DNA from: Saccharomonospora azurea NA-128
GTDB taxonomy: Bacteria > Actinomycetota > Actinomycetes > Mycobacteriales > Pseudonocardiaceae
Direction: 5' to 3'
DNA: 64,000 nucleotides
NCBI RefSeq assembly: GCF_000231055.2
Contig: NZ_CM001466.1
Location: 4,513,392 to 4,577,391 of the forward strand
The position numbers and the translations under genes are program-made. The notes beneath the pieces were generated by a model. It was given only the letters and a program-made list of their open reading frames with translations, was not told the origin of the DNA and made no database searches. Positions 35,265 through 42,986 of the stretch are shown piece by piece; the first letter of the stretch is position 1; every line of letters starts with the position of its first letter.

Positions 35265-36182
35265 TCAGCTGCCGGCGGTCGCGGAGAGTTCGCGGGCCAG
35301 CCAGGTGGAGACGAGCGCGAGCAGGTCGGGATCGACCGGCTCGCGTAACAGGCGGCGGTAGGACCGCAGGGTGTGCCGTGCCGGGTCGCGGCGCAGGACG
35401 TGCGTGAGGTCGGGCACGAGGTGGGTTTCGGCCCCACCGGGAACGAGCCTCGCGATTTCGTGGAGGTCGGCGGGATTCACCTGGATGTCCTTCGCGCCGG
35501 TGACGGCCAGGACGCGAGCTTTCACGGCGACGAGGTCGTCGCGGGTGTCGTGGGCGAGCATCTCCCGCATCCACCGGGCGTTGACCGGGAATCCGGCCAC
35601 GCGGGCCACGTCCGTGCGGGTGTCGGCGAGCCGGGTGAGGACCCGGTTGCCGAGCGCTCCCAGGGGACGTCGGAGCAGGCGAACCGGTGCGGGGAGCCTA
35701 CGGACGAGCGAGCGAGCCTGCCACCGCAGGGCATCCTCGCCGAGCCCCGCGTAGCCCGCCAGGAGGACGACGGCTCGCACGTCGTGGTCGGCGGCCAGCG
35801 ACAGGGCGTGGAGTGCGCCTTCGCTGTGGCCGAGGACGCCGAGAGCGTCGGAGCGCACGGCGGGATGTGCTGTCAGCGCGCGCAGTGCGGCGGCGGCGTC
35901 GCAGCGGTTGTCGGTGAAGCCGGTGGCCTGCCACGTTCCGGGAGTCGCGCCGGCGCCGCGCCGGTCGTAGCGCAACGTGGCGATGCCCTCGGCGGCGAGG
36001 GCATCGGCCAGCGGGGGTCCGAGGTTCAGGGGGAGCCGACGGGTGTTGCCGTCGCGATCGAGGGGGCCGGAGCCGTGCAGCAGCAGGACGGTGGGGTGTG
36101 GGCCGGGTCCGGTCGGCACGGTCAGTGTTCCGGCCAGAGGGGTCCCGTCGTCCGCGGTGACCGTCAGGTCGAGGTTGGGCAA
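35265..36182 (-). CDS. Alpha/beta hydrolase (dienelactone hydrolase/esterase type)
   Basis: The protein of about 305 residues has the hydrolase opening LLLHGSGPLDRDGNTRRLP and the nucleophile elbow GHSEG, with Asp and His in the C-terminal TGAKDIQVN and DLTHVLRR segments. I chose TTG 36182, preceded by GGAG at 7 bases; a GTG six codons upstream (36200) lies inside the shared palindrome and has no ribosome-binding sequence. It is the first gene of a two-gene unit with the CPBP protease. It is likely an esterase or peptidase of unknown target. Confidence 0.85.
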   Translation of the reverse strand: MPNLDLTVTADDGTPLAGTLTVPTGPGPHPTVLLLHGSGPLDRDGNTRRLPLNLGPPLADALAAEGIATLRYDRRGAGATPGTWQATGFTDNRCDAAAALRALTAHPAVRSDALGVLGHSEGALHALSLAADHDVRAVVLLAGYAGLGEDALRWQARSLVRRLPAPVRLLRRPLGALGNRVLTRLADTRTDVARVAGFPVNARWMREMLAHDTRDDLVAVKARVLAVTGAKDIQVNPADLHEIARLVPGGAETHLVPDLTHVLRRDPARHTLRSYRRLLREPVDPDLLALVSTWLARELSATAGS

Positions 36183-36193
36183 CGCTTCACTCC

Positions 36194-36238
36194 ATCTCAC
36201 ATCATTCTCAATGATGAGAACGTTATCAGATGTGAGAT
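36194..36238. promoter_or_regulatory. Nested inverted repeats, operator between hydrolase and HTH gene
   Basis: ATCTCACATC (36194-36203) and GATGTGAGAT (36229-36238) are perfect 10-bp inverted repeats 25 bp apart. Between them lies a second perfect pair, TTCTCA (36205-36210) and TGAGAA (36215-36220). The shared TCTCA/TGAGA element suggests several half-sites for one regulator. The AT-rich block lies between the two divergent start codons. Confidence 0.7.
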
Positions 36239-36247
36239 CATGACGGC

Positions 36248-36832
36248 ATGGCCACCGCCGATCTTCTTCTTCACCCCGTCCGGCTGCGGATCCTGCAGGC
36301 CCTGCTCGGCTCCGGCGAGCTGACCACCGCGCAGCTGCGCGAGCGGCTGCCCGACGTGCCCGCGGCGACCATGTATCGCCACGTCGCGGCGCTCACGCAG
36401 GCCGAGATCCTGGAAGTCGCGCGGGAAACGCCCGTGCGCGGCACGGTCGAACGCAGTTACCGGGTGCGCCAGGACAAGGCGCTCGTCGACGCCGAAGCCC
36501 GCACCACGATGACCAAGGACGACCACCGGCGGGCGTTCACCGTGTTCACCGGAGCCCTGATGGCGGATTTCGAGCGCTATCTGTCCCGCGAGGACACGGA
36601 ACCCGCTCGCGAAGGCGTCCTCTACCGGCAGGGTGCGGTGTATCTGTCCGAGGAGGAGTTCGCCGAGTTGGTCGACGAGCTCGAAGCCGTCGTCGAGCGC
36701 CGCGCCCACACGGCTCCCGGCGACGGACGCACGCGCCACATCGTCAGTCTGGTGCTCGTTCCCGACAAACCGGGCGACCCCGCGGACGGTGCCTCGTCGG
36801 GCACCGGCTCCGGTGCGGACCAGCCGCAGTGA
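36248..36832 (+). CDS. ArsR/PadR-like winged-helix regulator
   Basis: The 194-residue protein has an N-terminal winged helix (LLHPVRLRILQALLGSGELT, then TTAQLRERLPDVPAATMYRHVAAL). A longer C-terminal region (about 85-175) suits dimerisation or effector binding. It is divergent from the hydrolase/CPBP unit across a nested palindrome 10 bp before its ATG. Autoregulation with control of that unit is the simplest reading. The C-terminal tail (DGASSGTGSGADQPQ) looks disordered. Confidence 0.85.
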   Translation: MATADLLLHPVRLRILQALLGSGELTTAQLRERLPDVPAATMYRHVAALTQAEILEVARETPVRGTVERSYRVRQDKALVDAEARTTMTKDDHRRAFTVFTGALMADFERYLSREDTEPAREGVLYRQGAVYLSEEEFAELVDELEAVVERRAHTAPGDGRTRHIVSLVLVPDKPGDPADGASSGTGSGADQPQ

Positions 36833-36873
36833 GCCGGCACGGCGGGGTGGAAAGGCGCTGCTAGGTTCGCGAC

Positions 36874-37707
36874 ATGGTCCTTCCCACCACGGTCCCGGGC
36901 GTCACCGATCGCCGTGCCGCCGAGCTGCTCCAACCGCGGTGGACGCGGGCGCGGCGAGCGTTGTCGACGGCGCTCGTCGCCTGCCCCTGGGCGATCGTGG
37001 CGTCGTGCGTGATCGCCGCCGTCGTCGCCGGTGCGACGGGCGGGTCGGCGGCGTGGTCGGGCGTGGCGGCGGTGGGGGCGGCCGTGCCCGCGGTCGTGCT
37101 GTCGGTCGGCGCCCGGAAGCTGCTGTTCCATCCACCCCGCTGGGTGCGCTCCGCCGTTCTCGGGTGTGGCGCGCAAGTGCTGCTCGGCGTCCTCCCGGCC
37201 GTCGGTGCGGCGGCGAGCGCCGGTGGTGCCGGGGCCGCGGTCGCGACCGCGGTCCTCGTGCTCGCCCTCGTCGCCGCCGTCGTCGCGGTGTCGTCCGCGT
37301 CACGCGCCATGCGGACGTTGCTGACGCCCGTGTCGTGGGAGCTGGGTGCGACACCGTTCACCGTGGCCGTGCGAGCACGCCTCCACGACCCGGGGATGCT
37401 GACCGGTTCGGTGTCGGTGGGGACGCGGGGCGTCGAGTGGGCGGCTCGTCGGCACCGGGCCGTCGGACACGGCGGCGTTCCCTTCGACACGATCCGGGAC
37501 GCCCGCCCGACGATGCTGCCCGACACGGCGGGTCCGACGCCCTGGTTGTCGCTGTCCGACGGGTCCACCGCCTACCTGACGCCCGGCCCGGCCGTGCTGC
37601 TGGACACCGGGTCGGGGACGGTGACGTTGCCGGTGGACGACCCGCAGCTGTTCGTCGCACTGCTGCACGCGCGTGTCGCGGCGTGGCGCAGCGGCACGGT
37701 GCGCTGA
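36874..37707 (+). CDS. Hypothetical membrane protein
   Basis: The 277-residue product has four to five hydrophobic segments in its first half (about 30-50, 55-75, 88-110, 118-140). The soluble second half contains short strands (SVSVGTRGVEWAARRHRAV, TPWLSLSDGSTAYLTPGPAVLL) that resemble a PH-like beta fold. No family is recognised with certainty. It starts 42 bp past the HTH gene and precedes the first YbaB/WXG module, so it could be a membrane partner of that module. Confidence 0.7.
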   Translation: MVLPTTVPGVTDRRAAELLQPRWTRARRALSTALVACPWAIVASCVIAAVVAGATGGSAAWSGVAAVGAAVPAVVLSVGARKLLFHPPRWVRSAVLGCGAQVLLGVLPAVGAAASAGGAGAAVATAVLVLALVAAVVAVSSASRAMRTLLTPVSWELGATPFTVAVRARLHDPGMLTGSVSVGTRGVEWAARRHRAVGHGGVPFDTIRDARPTMLPDTAGPTPWLSLSDGSTAYLTPGPAVLLDTGSGTVTLPVDDPQLFVALLHARVAAWRSGTVR

Positions 37708-37789
37708 GCCCGCCTTCCCGCGAACCGCGTCGGGCTGTCCTGCTACTTTTCCTCCGGCAGTCGGCCTACGGACGAGAGGTAGTCGCACG

Positions 37790-38311
37790 ATGCTGGGGCA
37801 GAATCCCATCGAAGCCGGGGAGCAGCTGGAGCGGTTCGCCGAGACCTTGCAGCAGAAGGCGCAGGGCTATGCCGCGCTGCACCAGCAGCTGGGTTCGGCC
37901 AGCGTGACGGAGCGGTCGGCCGGTGGCGAGGTCGAGGTGACCGTCGACGGCAACGGCGTGCTCACGAGGCTGGAGTTGTCGGAGCGGACCAGGGGCATGG
38001 ACCCGGCCGCGGTGTCCGCCACCGTCATGGGCTGCCTGCGGCAGGCGCAGGCCCGGCTGCGCGAGCAGGTCAGCGCTCTCGTCGCGGACACGGTGGGCGA
38101 CGACCCGGCCGGCAACAACATCGTCAACCAGTACGCCGAGCGGTTCCCGTATGCGGTCGAGGAGGACGACGAGGCACGGCGGGAGCCGAGGTCGTCCCTC
38201 GGGCGGCTCGGCGAGGAAATTCCCGGCGACCGCCGGGAACCGCGTCGGCCCCGGCCACGTCCGTATGACGAGGACGACGACGATCTGGGTGGCGGGTCCA
38301 TCCTGCGGTAG
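37790..38311 (+). CDS. YbaB/EbfC-like nucleoid-associated protein, module 1
   Basis: The 173-residue product has the YbaB/EbfC core: an N-terminal helix (GEQLERFAETLQQKAQGYAAL), strands GEVEVTVDGNGVLTRLEL and a C-terminal helix (SATVMGCLRQAQARLREQVS). A charged, proline- and aspartate-rich tail ends in DEDDDDLGGGSILR. In actinobacteria such long-tailed YbaB proteins are regularly next to WXG/EspC-type genes. ATG 37790 follows GAGAGGTAG. It is the first gene of a three-gene module repeated at 42157-44812. DNA binding or a role in type VII export is possible. Confidence 0.85.
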   Translation: MLGQNPIEAGEQLERFAETLQQKAQGYAALHQQLGSASVTERSAGGEVEVTVDGNGVLTRLELSERTRGMDPAAVSATVMGCLRQAQARLREQVSALVADTVGDDPAGNNIVNQYAERFPYAVEEDDEARREPRSSLGRLGEEIPGDRREPRRPRPRPYDEDDDDLGGGSILR

Positions 38312-38324
38312 AGAGGGAACGTCG

Positions 38325-38678
38325 ATGGGAGACTCCTACCGGGTCAGTCCGGACGAGGTCCGGGCTCACGCGGAAACCGTGCGGGGGTTCGAGCAGCGGG
38401 CGAGTGCGGCGGCGGAGGCCGGAGCCCACGTGGCCGGTCTGGACGACGCCTACGGGATCCTGTGCCAGCCGTTCGGTTCGATGGTCTCCGGCCCGCAGGA
38501 GCGTGGTGTCGAGGCGTTGAACCAGGCCCGCGAGGCCACTGCGCGGCTGGCTGAGAACCTCGATGCCGCGGCAGACGCCTACGAGGAGTTCGAGAAGTCC
38601 GTGGTCGAGCTCCTGGAGAAGATCGGTCGGGACGTCGATGCGGCCCGGCTCAAGACGGTGGCGGTGCCCGGCCGATGA
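38325..38678 (+). CDS. EspC/WXG100-like small helical protein, module 1
   Basis: The 117-residue all-helical protein starts YRVSPDEVRAHAETVRGFEQ and continues with two long helices, without Cys-rich or membrane segments. It matches the type VII-secretion-associated EspC/DUF2580 pattern, where the protein pairs with a WXG-type partner. ATG 38325 follows GAGAGGGAACG. The stop overlaps the following ATG, so it is coupled to the larger module protein. Confidence 0.8.
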   Translation: MGDSYRVSPDEVRAHAETVRGFEQRASAAAEAGAHVAGLDDAYGILCQPFGSMVSGPQERGVEALNQAREATARLAENLDAAADAYEEFEKSVVELLEKIGRDVDAARLKTVAVPGR

Positions 38679-39526
38679 GCAAGCCACTGGTCGAGGAGAA
38701 CACCGACCCCGACAACTTCTACGCGGCCGACCGCGCGGACGGCGACCCGTTCACCAAGATGGACGCCCCGAGCCAGGACGGCGGCACGGGATTCATGACC
38801 GGCGTGACGCCCTTCGAGGCGGGTTGGGCGATCGCCGAGGGGATCGACAAGGGCGACTACAAGCTGGCCGTCAGCGGCCTGGTCGCCGGTGGGCTCGACG
38901 TCGCCTCCGCGGTCACCGACCCGATCGGGTTCGTCGCGGGCCAGGTGATCTCGTGGATGCTCGAACACATCGAGCCCGCCCGCAAGGCGCTGGACGACCT
39001 GGCGGGCAACCCGGACATGGTGAAGGCGTACGCGCAGTCGTGGACCAACGTCGAGGAGGAACTCACCGCCCTCGGCGACGAGATGAAGACCGCGGCTCCG
39101 GCGGAGACCGAGGGCTGGACGGGCGGCGCCGCCGACGCCTACCGCACGAAGGCGGAGAACCTCGCGGGCGTGTTCGGGAGTGCGGCCGGTGCGGCACACG
39201 GCATCGCCGGGCTCACCATGGGCATGGCCGAGGTCGTCAACGGTGTCCGCACCGCGGTGCGGGACCTGCTGGCGAGCATCGCGGGCTCCCTGGTGAGCTG
39301 GAGCATCGAGCTGCTCTGCACGCTCGGCACGGCGGCGCCCGTCGTGGCCGCCCAGGCGACCACCGCCATCGCGCGCGTCACGAACATGGTGGCCAAGCTC
39401 CTCAAGGCTCTCGGCACCGCGATGACCGACGCGATCACCTGGCTCACCGTGTTGCGCGACCTGTTCGACGGTCTGCTTCGCGCCATCAACGCGTTGAAGG
39501 AGAGCCAGCAGACGGCTCCGGCGTGA
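38675..39526 (+). CDS. Large WXG-type protein, module 1
   Basis: The 283-residue product has an N-terminal region with a glycine-rich hydrophobic hairpin (KLAVSGLVAGGLDVASAVTD), the block LEHIEPARKALDDLAGNP, then a WXG motif (GWTGGAADAYRTKAENL), and two C-terminal hydrophobic stretches (about 195-225 and 230-255). The same order of motifs occurs in the larger protein at 42983. It could be a secreted type VII substrate or membrane-associated partner. No toxin domain is visible; it ends soon after the last helix. Confidence 0.75.
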   Translation: MSKPLVEENTDPDNFYAADRADGDPFTKMDAPSQDGGTGFMTGVTPFEAGWAIAEGIDKGDYKLAVSGLVAGGLDVASAVTDPIGFVAGQVISWMLEHIEPARKALDDLAGNPDMVKAYAQSWTNVEEELTALGDEMKTAAPAETEGWTGGAADAYRTKAENLAGVFGSAAGAAHGIAGLTMGMAEVVNGVRTAVRDLLASIAGSLVSWSIELLCTLGTAAPVVAAQATTAIARVTNMVAKLLKALGTAMTDAITWLTVLRDLFDGLLRAINALKESQQTAPA

Positions 39527-39562
39527 GACCGGACAGCGGCCGGCGCTCCGGGACGAGGGCTG

Positions 39563-40905
39563 TCACTCGGACCCGTCGCGGAGCCCTACGGGCGTCGGCC
39601 CACCGCGTCGCGCGAGCGGGTCAACGGTCATCTTCTCCAGGAACTCCTGGGTCTCCGGGTCGGTCGAAACACGCCGACCCCACACATGCCCCGCGTCAGC
39701 AGCACCTTGTAGGTGTTGCGGATCAGCGCGGCGAAGGGGAGCTCGTCGGCCTTCTTCACCGCCGGATCGCGCGAGTGCTCGCACCTGGCCACCCATCGCC
39801 CGTTCCGGCGGACGAAGTCGGGACCGAGGATGACGCCCGCCCAGTCGTACTCGAAGCCCTGCGCGGTGTAGATGCAACCCACCTGCCCGAACCCGCGCGG
39901 GTCCGACGCCCGTAATTCCGGCGCATCGGGCACCCGCTTCTCCGGTTTGGCGTTCCACGGAGGGCTCCAGTCGCCGATCACCACGTCGTCGACGAGCCTC
40001 TTCCCGTCGGCGGTCGACACCGGATCGCTCCACGTCCAGCAGCAGCCGGCGGCGAGGCGTGCCGTGCCACCGTGCTGAGCCTGCTGCGCCGACAGCCACG
40101 CCTCCAGCGCTGCGGGTGACTCGGCGGTGGTGACGGCGAACTCGTCGTCCGAATCGGCGAGGTGGCTCCATGGTGTTGGCGGGACAGGGTCGAGTCCCAA
40201 CAGCCGCTCCACCCACGTGTCGTAGGCGGCCGAGCCACCGCACCGGAACTGGCCGTGCAGGCGAACGACGTCGACGGCACAGCCCTTGGCCTCGGCGGCG
40301 GCCGTGATCTCGCGCAGCGACCCCATCTCGCCGGGCCGCACCGTCTGGTGCTCGTCCAGCAGGAACACGGGCACCCACGCGACGTCGATCAGCTCGTCGA
40401 TCTGGCGTCCCGCGCGTTCCCGCACCTCGCGCCGAGTGAAGCGGTTGACGCTGGTCTCGCGGATGCGGTGGGCCTCGTCGCAGACCAGCACGTCGAGATC
40501 GCTTGGTCCGGCGGAGGTGTAGTTGTTGAAGTACTTGAACAGGTTCTGCACCCGGCTGTTCCCGCGTCCGGCGATCTTGCGCAAGCTCCGGGTGAAGGCG
40601 GAGGAGCCGGTCGCGTGGTGCACGGTGCGGCCGCGCCGAGCGAGGTCTCCCACGAGGCTCAGCGCGATGGCGCTCTTCCCTGGCCCGGGGCCGCCCAGCA
40701 CGACGACGACGGTCCGGGTGTTCGCGGCCCTCGCCCTGTCCACCGCCCGCAACACCAGCTCGAACGCGACCTTCTGCTCGTCCAGCAGCACGAACTGTTC
40801 CCGTTCCCGGATCTCCTTCGCCGCGAGGGTGAGCAACGGAGCAGATCCACCGCACTCCTTTCGTGCGGGTGGGCCTGCCACCGGTGCGATCGGGCGCGTC
40901 GACAT
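39563..40905 (-). pseudogene. Decayed DUF2075 (Schlafen-like) helicase
   Basis: The main frame (40905-39628) encodes a DUF2075 superfamily 1 ATPase domain: Walker A VVLGGPGPGKSA, Walker B LDVLVCDEAHRIRET, FLLDEHQTVRPGEMG and GCIYTAQGFEYDWAGVI. Near 39680, after NTYKVLLTRGM, homology moves to another frame (STDPETQEFLEKMTV) that ends at 39563, so the C-terminus is frameshifted. Full-length relatives have about 200-250 extra N-terminal residues (often a nuclease domain) that are absent here; the homology begins about residue 25. Truncation plus frameshift make an active enzyme unlikely. It lies between the two YbaB/WXG modules. Confidence 0.75.
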
Positions 40906-41043
40906 CGGTTTTTCACGACGACGGAAAAGGCATGTGCCCGTGGCGATAACGCTGTCCTTGTCGGTGCTCGTTGATAGAATGAGCAGGTAGGCAGGCAGTT
41001 CAGCATCGCAGGCGTACCGTTCGATTTCTGGGGATTCACGTCC

Positions 41044-41769
41044 GTGTCGAAAACGGTCGTGGTGTGTCCTTCCTCCGGCATGTTCGGTTCGTCGGTGGTG
41101 CTCCGTAGGGCGAACGGAGCTGGTTCAGTGACGACGACTGCCCATACCGTGTTCATCGGTGGACTCCAGTGGCTGGACTACGTCCATGCCGGTCCCCGCA
41201 AGGCCATGTCGATGGTGGCGGAGCAGAAGCGCCGCTATCTCGATCCCGCCCGACCCGCCTGGTCGGCGTACGGGCCTTTGTTGGCGGCTTTTCGGAGGGC
41301 ACTGAACTCCGGTGATCGTCAGGAGGAATTGAATCGTGTCGTCGCGCAGGTGGCGGACAAGGGGGATTGGCGCACCGATGCCTATCGCGACGCGGTCGAC
41401 GGTTTTCTGACGTGTATTCCGAAGCGGGCCACCGGAATGCACGTCAGTGACGCCACCTGGGCGGAGGGGAATCTCCGGATCGTGTTCCGGCACCTGCTCG
41501 GTGTCCGCCTGCACGACAGGTCCGACACGCGGTGGCTGGTCCTGCCCTACTGCAAGGGGGACGCGCTCGGTCAGGGCAGTGCCGACATCGTGCTGCAGAT
41601 GATGGAGTCGTTCGCCGATCTCGTCCTGCCGGGCGCCAGGCCGGTGGTGCTCGACAGCCGCCACGCCACGCTCTACAAGCTCCGCGCGAACACCAACCGC
41701 GCCAACATCGACGCCTGCGTGCGCGGGCTGGCGCTCGCGTACGAGCGGCAGTGGTCGCTCGCGGCCTGA
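41044..41769 (+). CDS. Hypothetical protein
   Basis: The 241-residue frame has good coding character from about residue 30. It contains GGLQWLDYVHAGPRKAMSM, then a charged central part and RWLVLPYCKGDALGQGSAD, ending with ANTNRANIDACVRGLALAYE. No family is recognised. The start is uncertain: GTG 41044 gives the longest form, and GTG 41127 is an alternative. It lies between the decayed DUF2075 gene and the second YbaB module and is followed by a strong hairpin. It resembles accessory genes linked to local defence or immunity only by neighbourhood. Confidence 0.6.
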   Translation: MSKTVVVCPSSGMFGSSVVLRRANGAGSVTTTAHTVFIGGLQWLDYVHAGPRKAMSMVAEQKRRYLDPARPAWSAYGPLLAAFRRALNSGDRQEELNRVVAQVADKGDWRTDAYRDAVDGFLTCIPKRATGMHVSDATWAEGNLRIVFRHLLGVRLHDRSDTRWLVLPYCKGDALGQGSADIVLQMMESFADLVLPGARPVVLDSRHATLYKLRANTNRANIDACVRGLALAYERQWSLAA

Positions 41770-41775
41770 GAGAGC

Positions 41776-41816
41776 GCGGAGTCGGGCGGGTGTGCTCCTG
41801 ACTCGCCCGACTCCGC
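41776..41816 (+). terminator. Intrinsic hairpin after the hypothetical gene
   Basis: GCGGAGTCGGGCG (41776-41788) pairs perfectly with CGCCCGACTCCGC (41804-41816) over 13 bp with a 15-base loop, followed by TTTC. It begins 6 bp after the stop codon. The rest of the gap to 42156 (about 340 bp) holds no visible gene and presumably the promoter of the next module. Confidence 0.8.
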
Positions 41817-42156
41817 TTTCCTCGTGCGGCACCGTCGCTCGTGGACGCTTTGATTTCCGAATCCGTCCCATGGCGGGCTGTCCGTCTACCTCGCCCGTGC
41901 TCATATGAGCGGATTTCCGGTCATTGCAGACGAAGGGGTTGTCTGGGAGCGTTTGCGGCCGAGAGGATACGTTGAAGATCGTGGCACGGCTGCCTCCTCA
42001 TCGGACTTCCCTCGGGTGCCGACGCGGCTTTTGCGCCAGTTCGGCGGCAGAAGGCCGTCCGTTTTGCTCACTTGAGCGAAGACCTGTCTTCGCTTTCGTG
42101 CTCACGTGGGGGTGTGGCGTGCCGGCAGACAGCCGGTGTATCGCAAGGAGCACAGT

Positions 42157-42675
42157 GTGGATCCGAATCTGAGGCCCGGCGAGGACCTCCAGCATTATCT
42201 CGAACGACAAGCCAGCCAGATGCAGGAACGGGCGGCCGCGTTGCAGGAAGCCTTCGCCGCGGCGGCCGCGACCGTGACGTCGCGGGACGGCACCGTGACG
42301 GTGTCGCTCGCGCCCAACGGCGCACTGCGCAACATCCAGTTCGGCAAGCGCGCGTGCGAGCTCGGCGAGGCACGGCTGGCGGCGACGATCATGGACACCG
42401 TCCGCCAGGCGCAGAGCCAGACCGCGCGCGCAGTGACGAGCTCGGTGCAGTCGATCGTCGGCAACGGCGAGGCCGTCGAGATGATGAAGAGTTTCCTCCC
42501 GCCGGACCCGGCGGCGGCCGACGAGGTCGACCAGAACAAGTTCGTCGAGAACCCCGAACCCGACGTGGCTCCGACACCGCCGAAGCCGCCGGTGACGCCG
42601 CCGTCACCGACGACCGGGCCACGGCGCCGCCCCGCCCGTCCCGAGGCCGACGACGACGAGGTGAACCCCTGGTGA
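42157..42675 (+). CDS. YbaB/EbfC-like nucleoid-associated protein, module 2
   Basis: The 172-residue paralogue of the module 1 protein has an N-terminal helix HYLERQASQMQERAAAL, strands GTVTVSLAPNGALRNIQF and a helix MDTVRQAQSQTARAVTSSV. The proline-rich tail (PTPPKPPVTPPSPTT) ends in EVNPW. I chose GTG 42157, 7 bases after AAGGAG, over an ATG 17 codons upstream without such a site. Its stop overlaps the next GTG start (GTGA). Same role and uncertainty as the module 1 copy. Confidence 0.82.
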   Translation: MDPNLRPGEDLQHYLERQASQMQERAAALQEAFAAAAATVTSRDGTVTVSLAPNGALRNIQFGKRACELGEARLAATIMDTVRQAQSQTARAVTSSVQSIVGNGEAVEMMKSFLPPDPAAADEVDQNKFVENPEPDVAPTPPKPPVTPPSPTTGPRRRPARPEADDDEVNPW

Positions 42676-42986
42676 GCGGCGGATACGGGATCGAGGGCCT
42701 CGACGCGTTCGACGCGTTCGGCCGCGAGCTGGACTCGGTTGCGGCAAACGTGCGGCGGACCGGCGAACTGGTCAACGACATGGTCGCTGATCCGGGGCTG
42801 TGGGGAATCGCGCTCGGCCAGGTCATCGGTGCTGCGGCGAGCAAGTTCTGCGCCGACGCGCACGACACGTTCGTCACCTACGGCGAAGCGATCGACCGGC
42901 ACAAAGACAAGCTCGTCGAGGCCCGCAACAGCTACGAGGAGCAGGAACAGGCCGTGGTCGACTCGATAACGAGGTACCAGCTGTGA
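42672..42986 (+). CDS. EspC/WXG100-like small helical protein, module 2
   Basis: The 104-residue helical protein has a hydrophobic amphipathic helix (FGRELDSVAANVRRTGELVN) and a C-terminal EARNSYEEQEQAVVDSITRYQL coil. It starts at GTG 42672 within a GTGA overlap and ends in another GTGA overlap with the large protein, so the three module genes are translationally coupled. It corresponds by position to the small protein of module 1, although sequence similarity by eye is weak. Confidence 0.78.
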   Translation: MSGGYGIEGLDAFDAFGRELDSVAANVRRTGELVNDMVADPGLWGIALGQVIGAAASKFCADAHDTFVTYGEAIDRHKDKLVEARNSYEEQEQAVVDSITRYQL

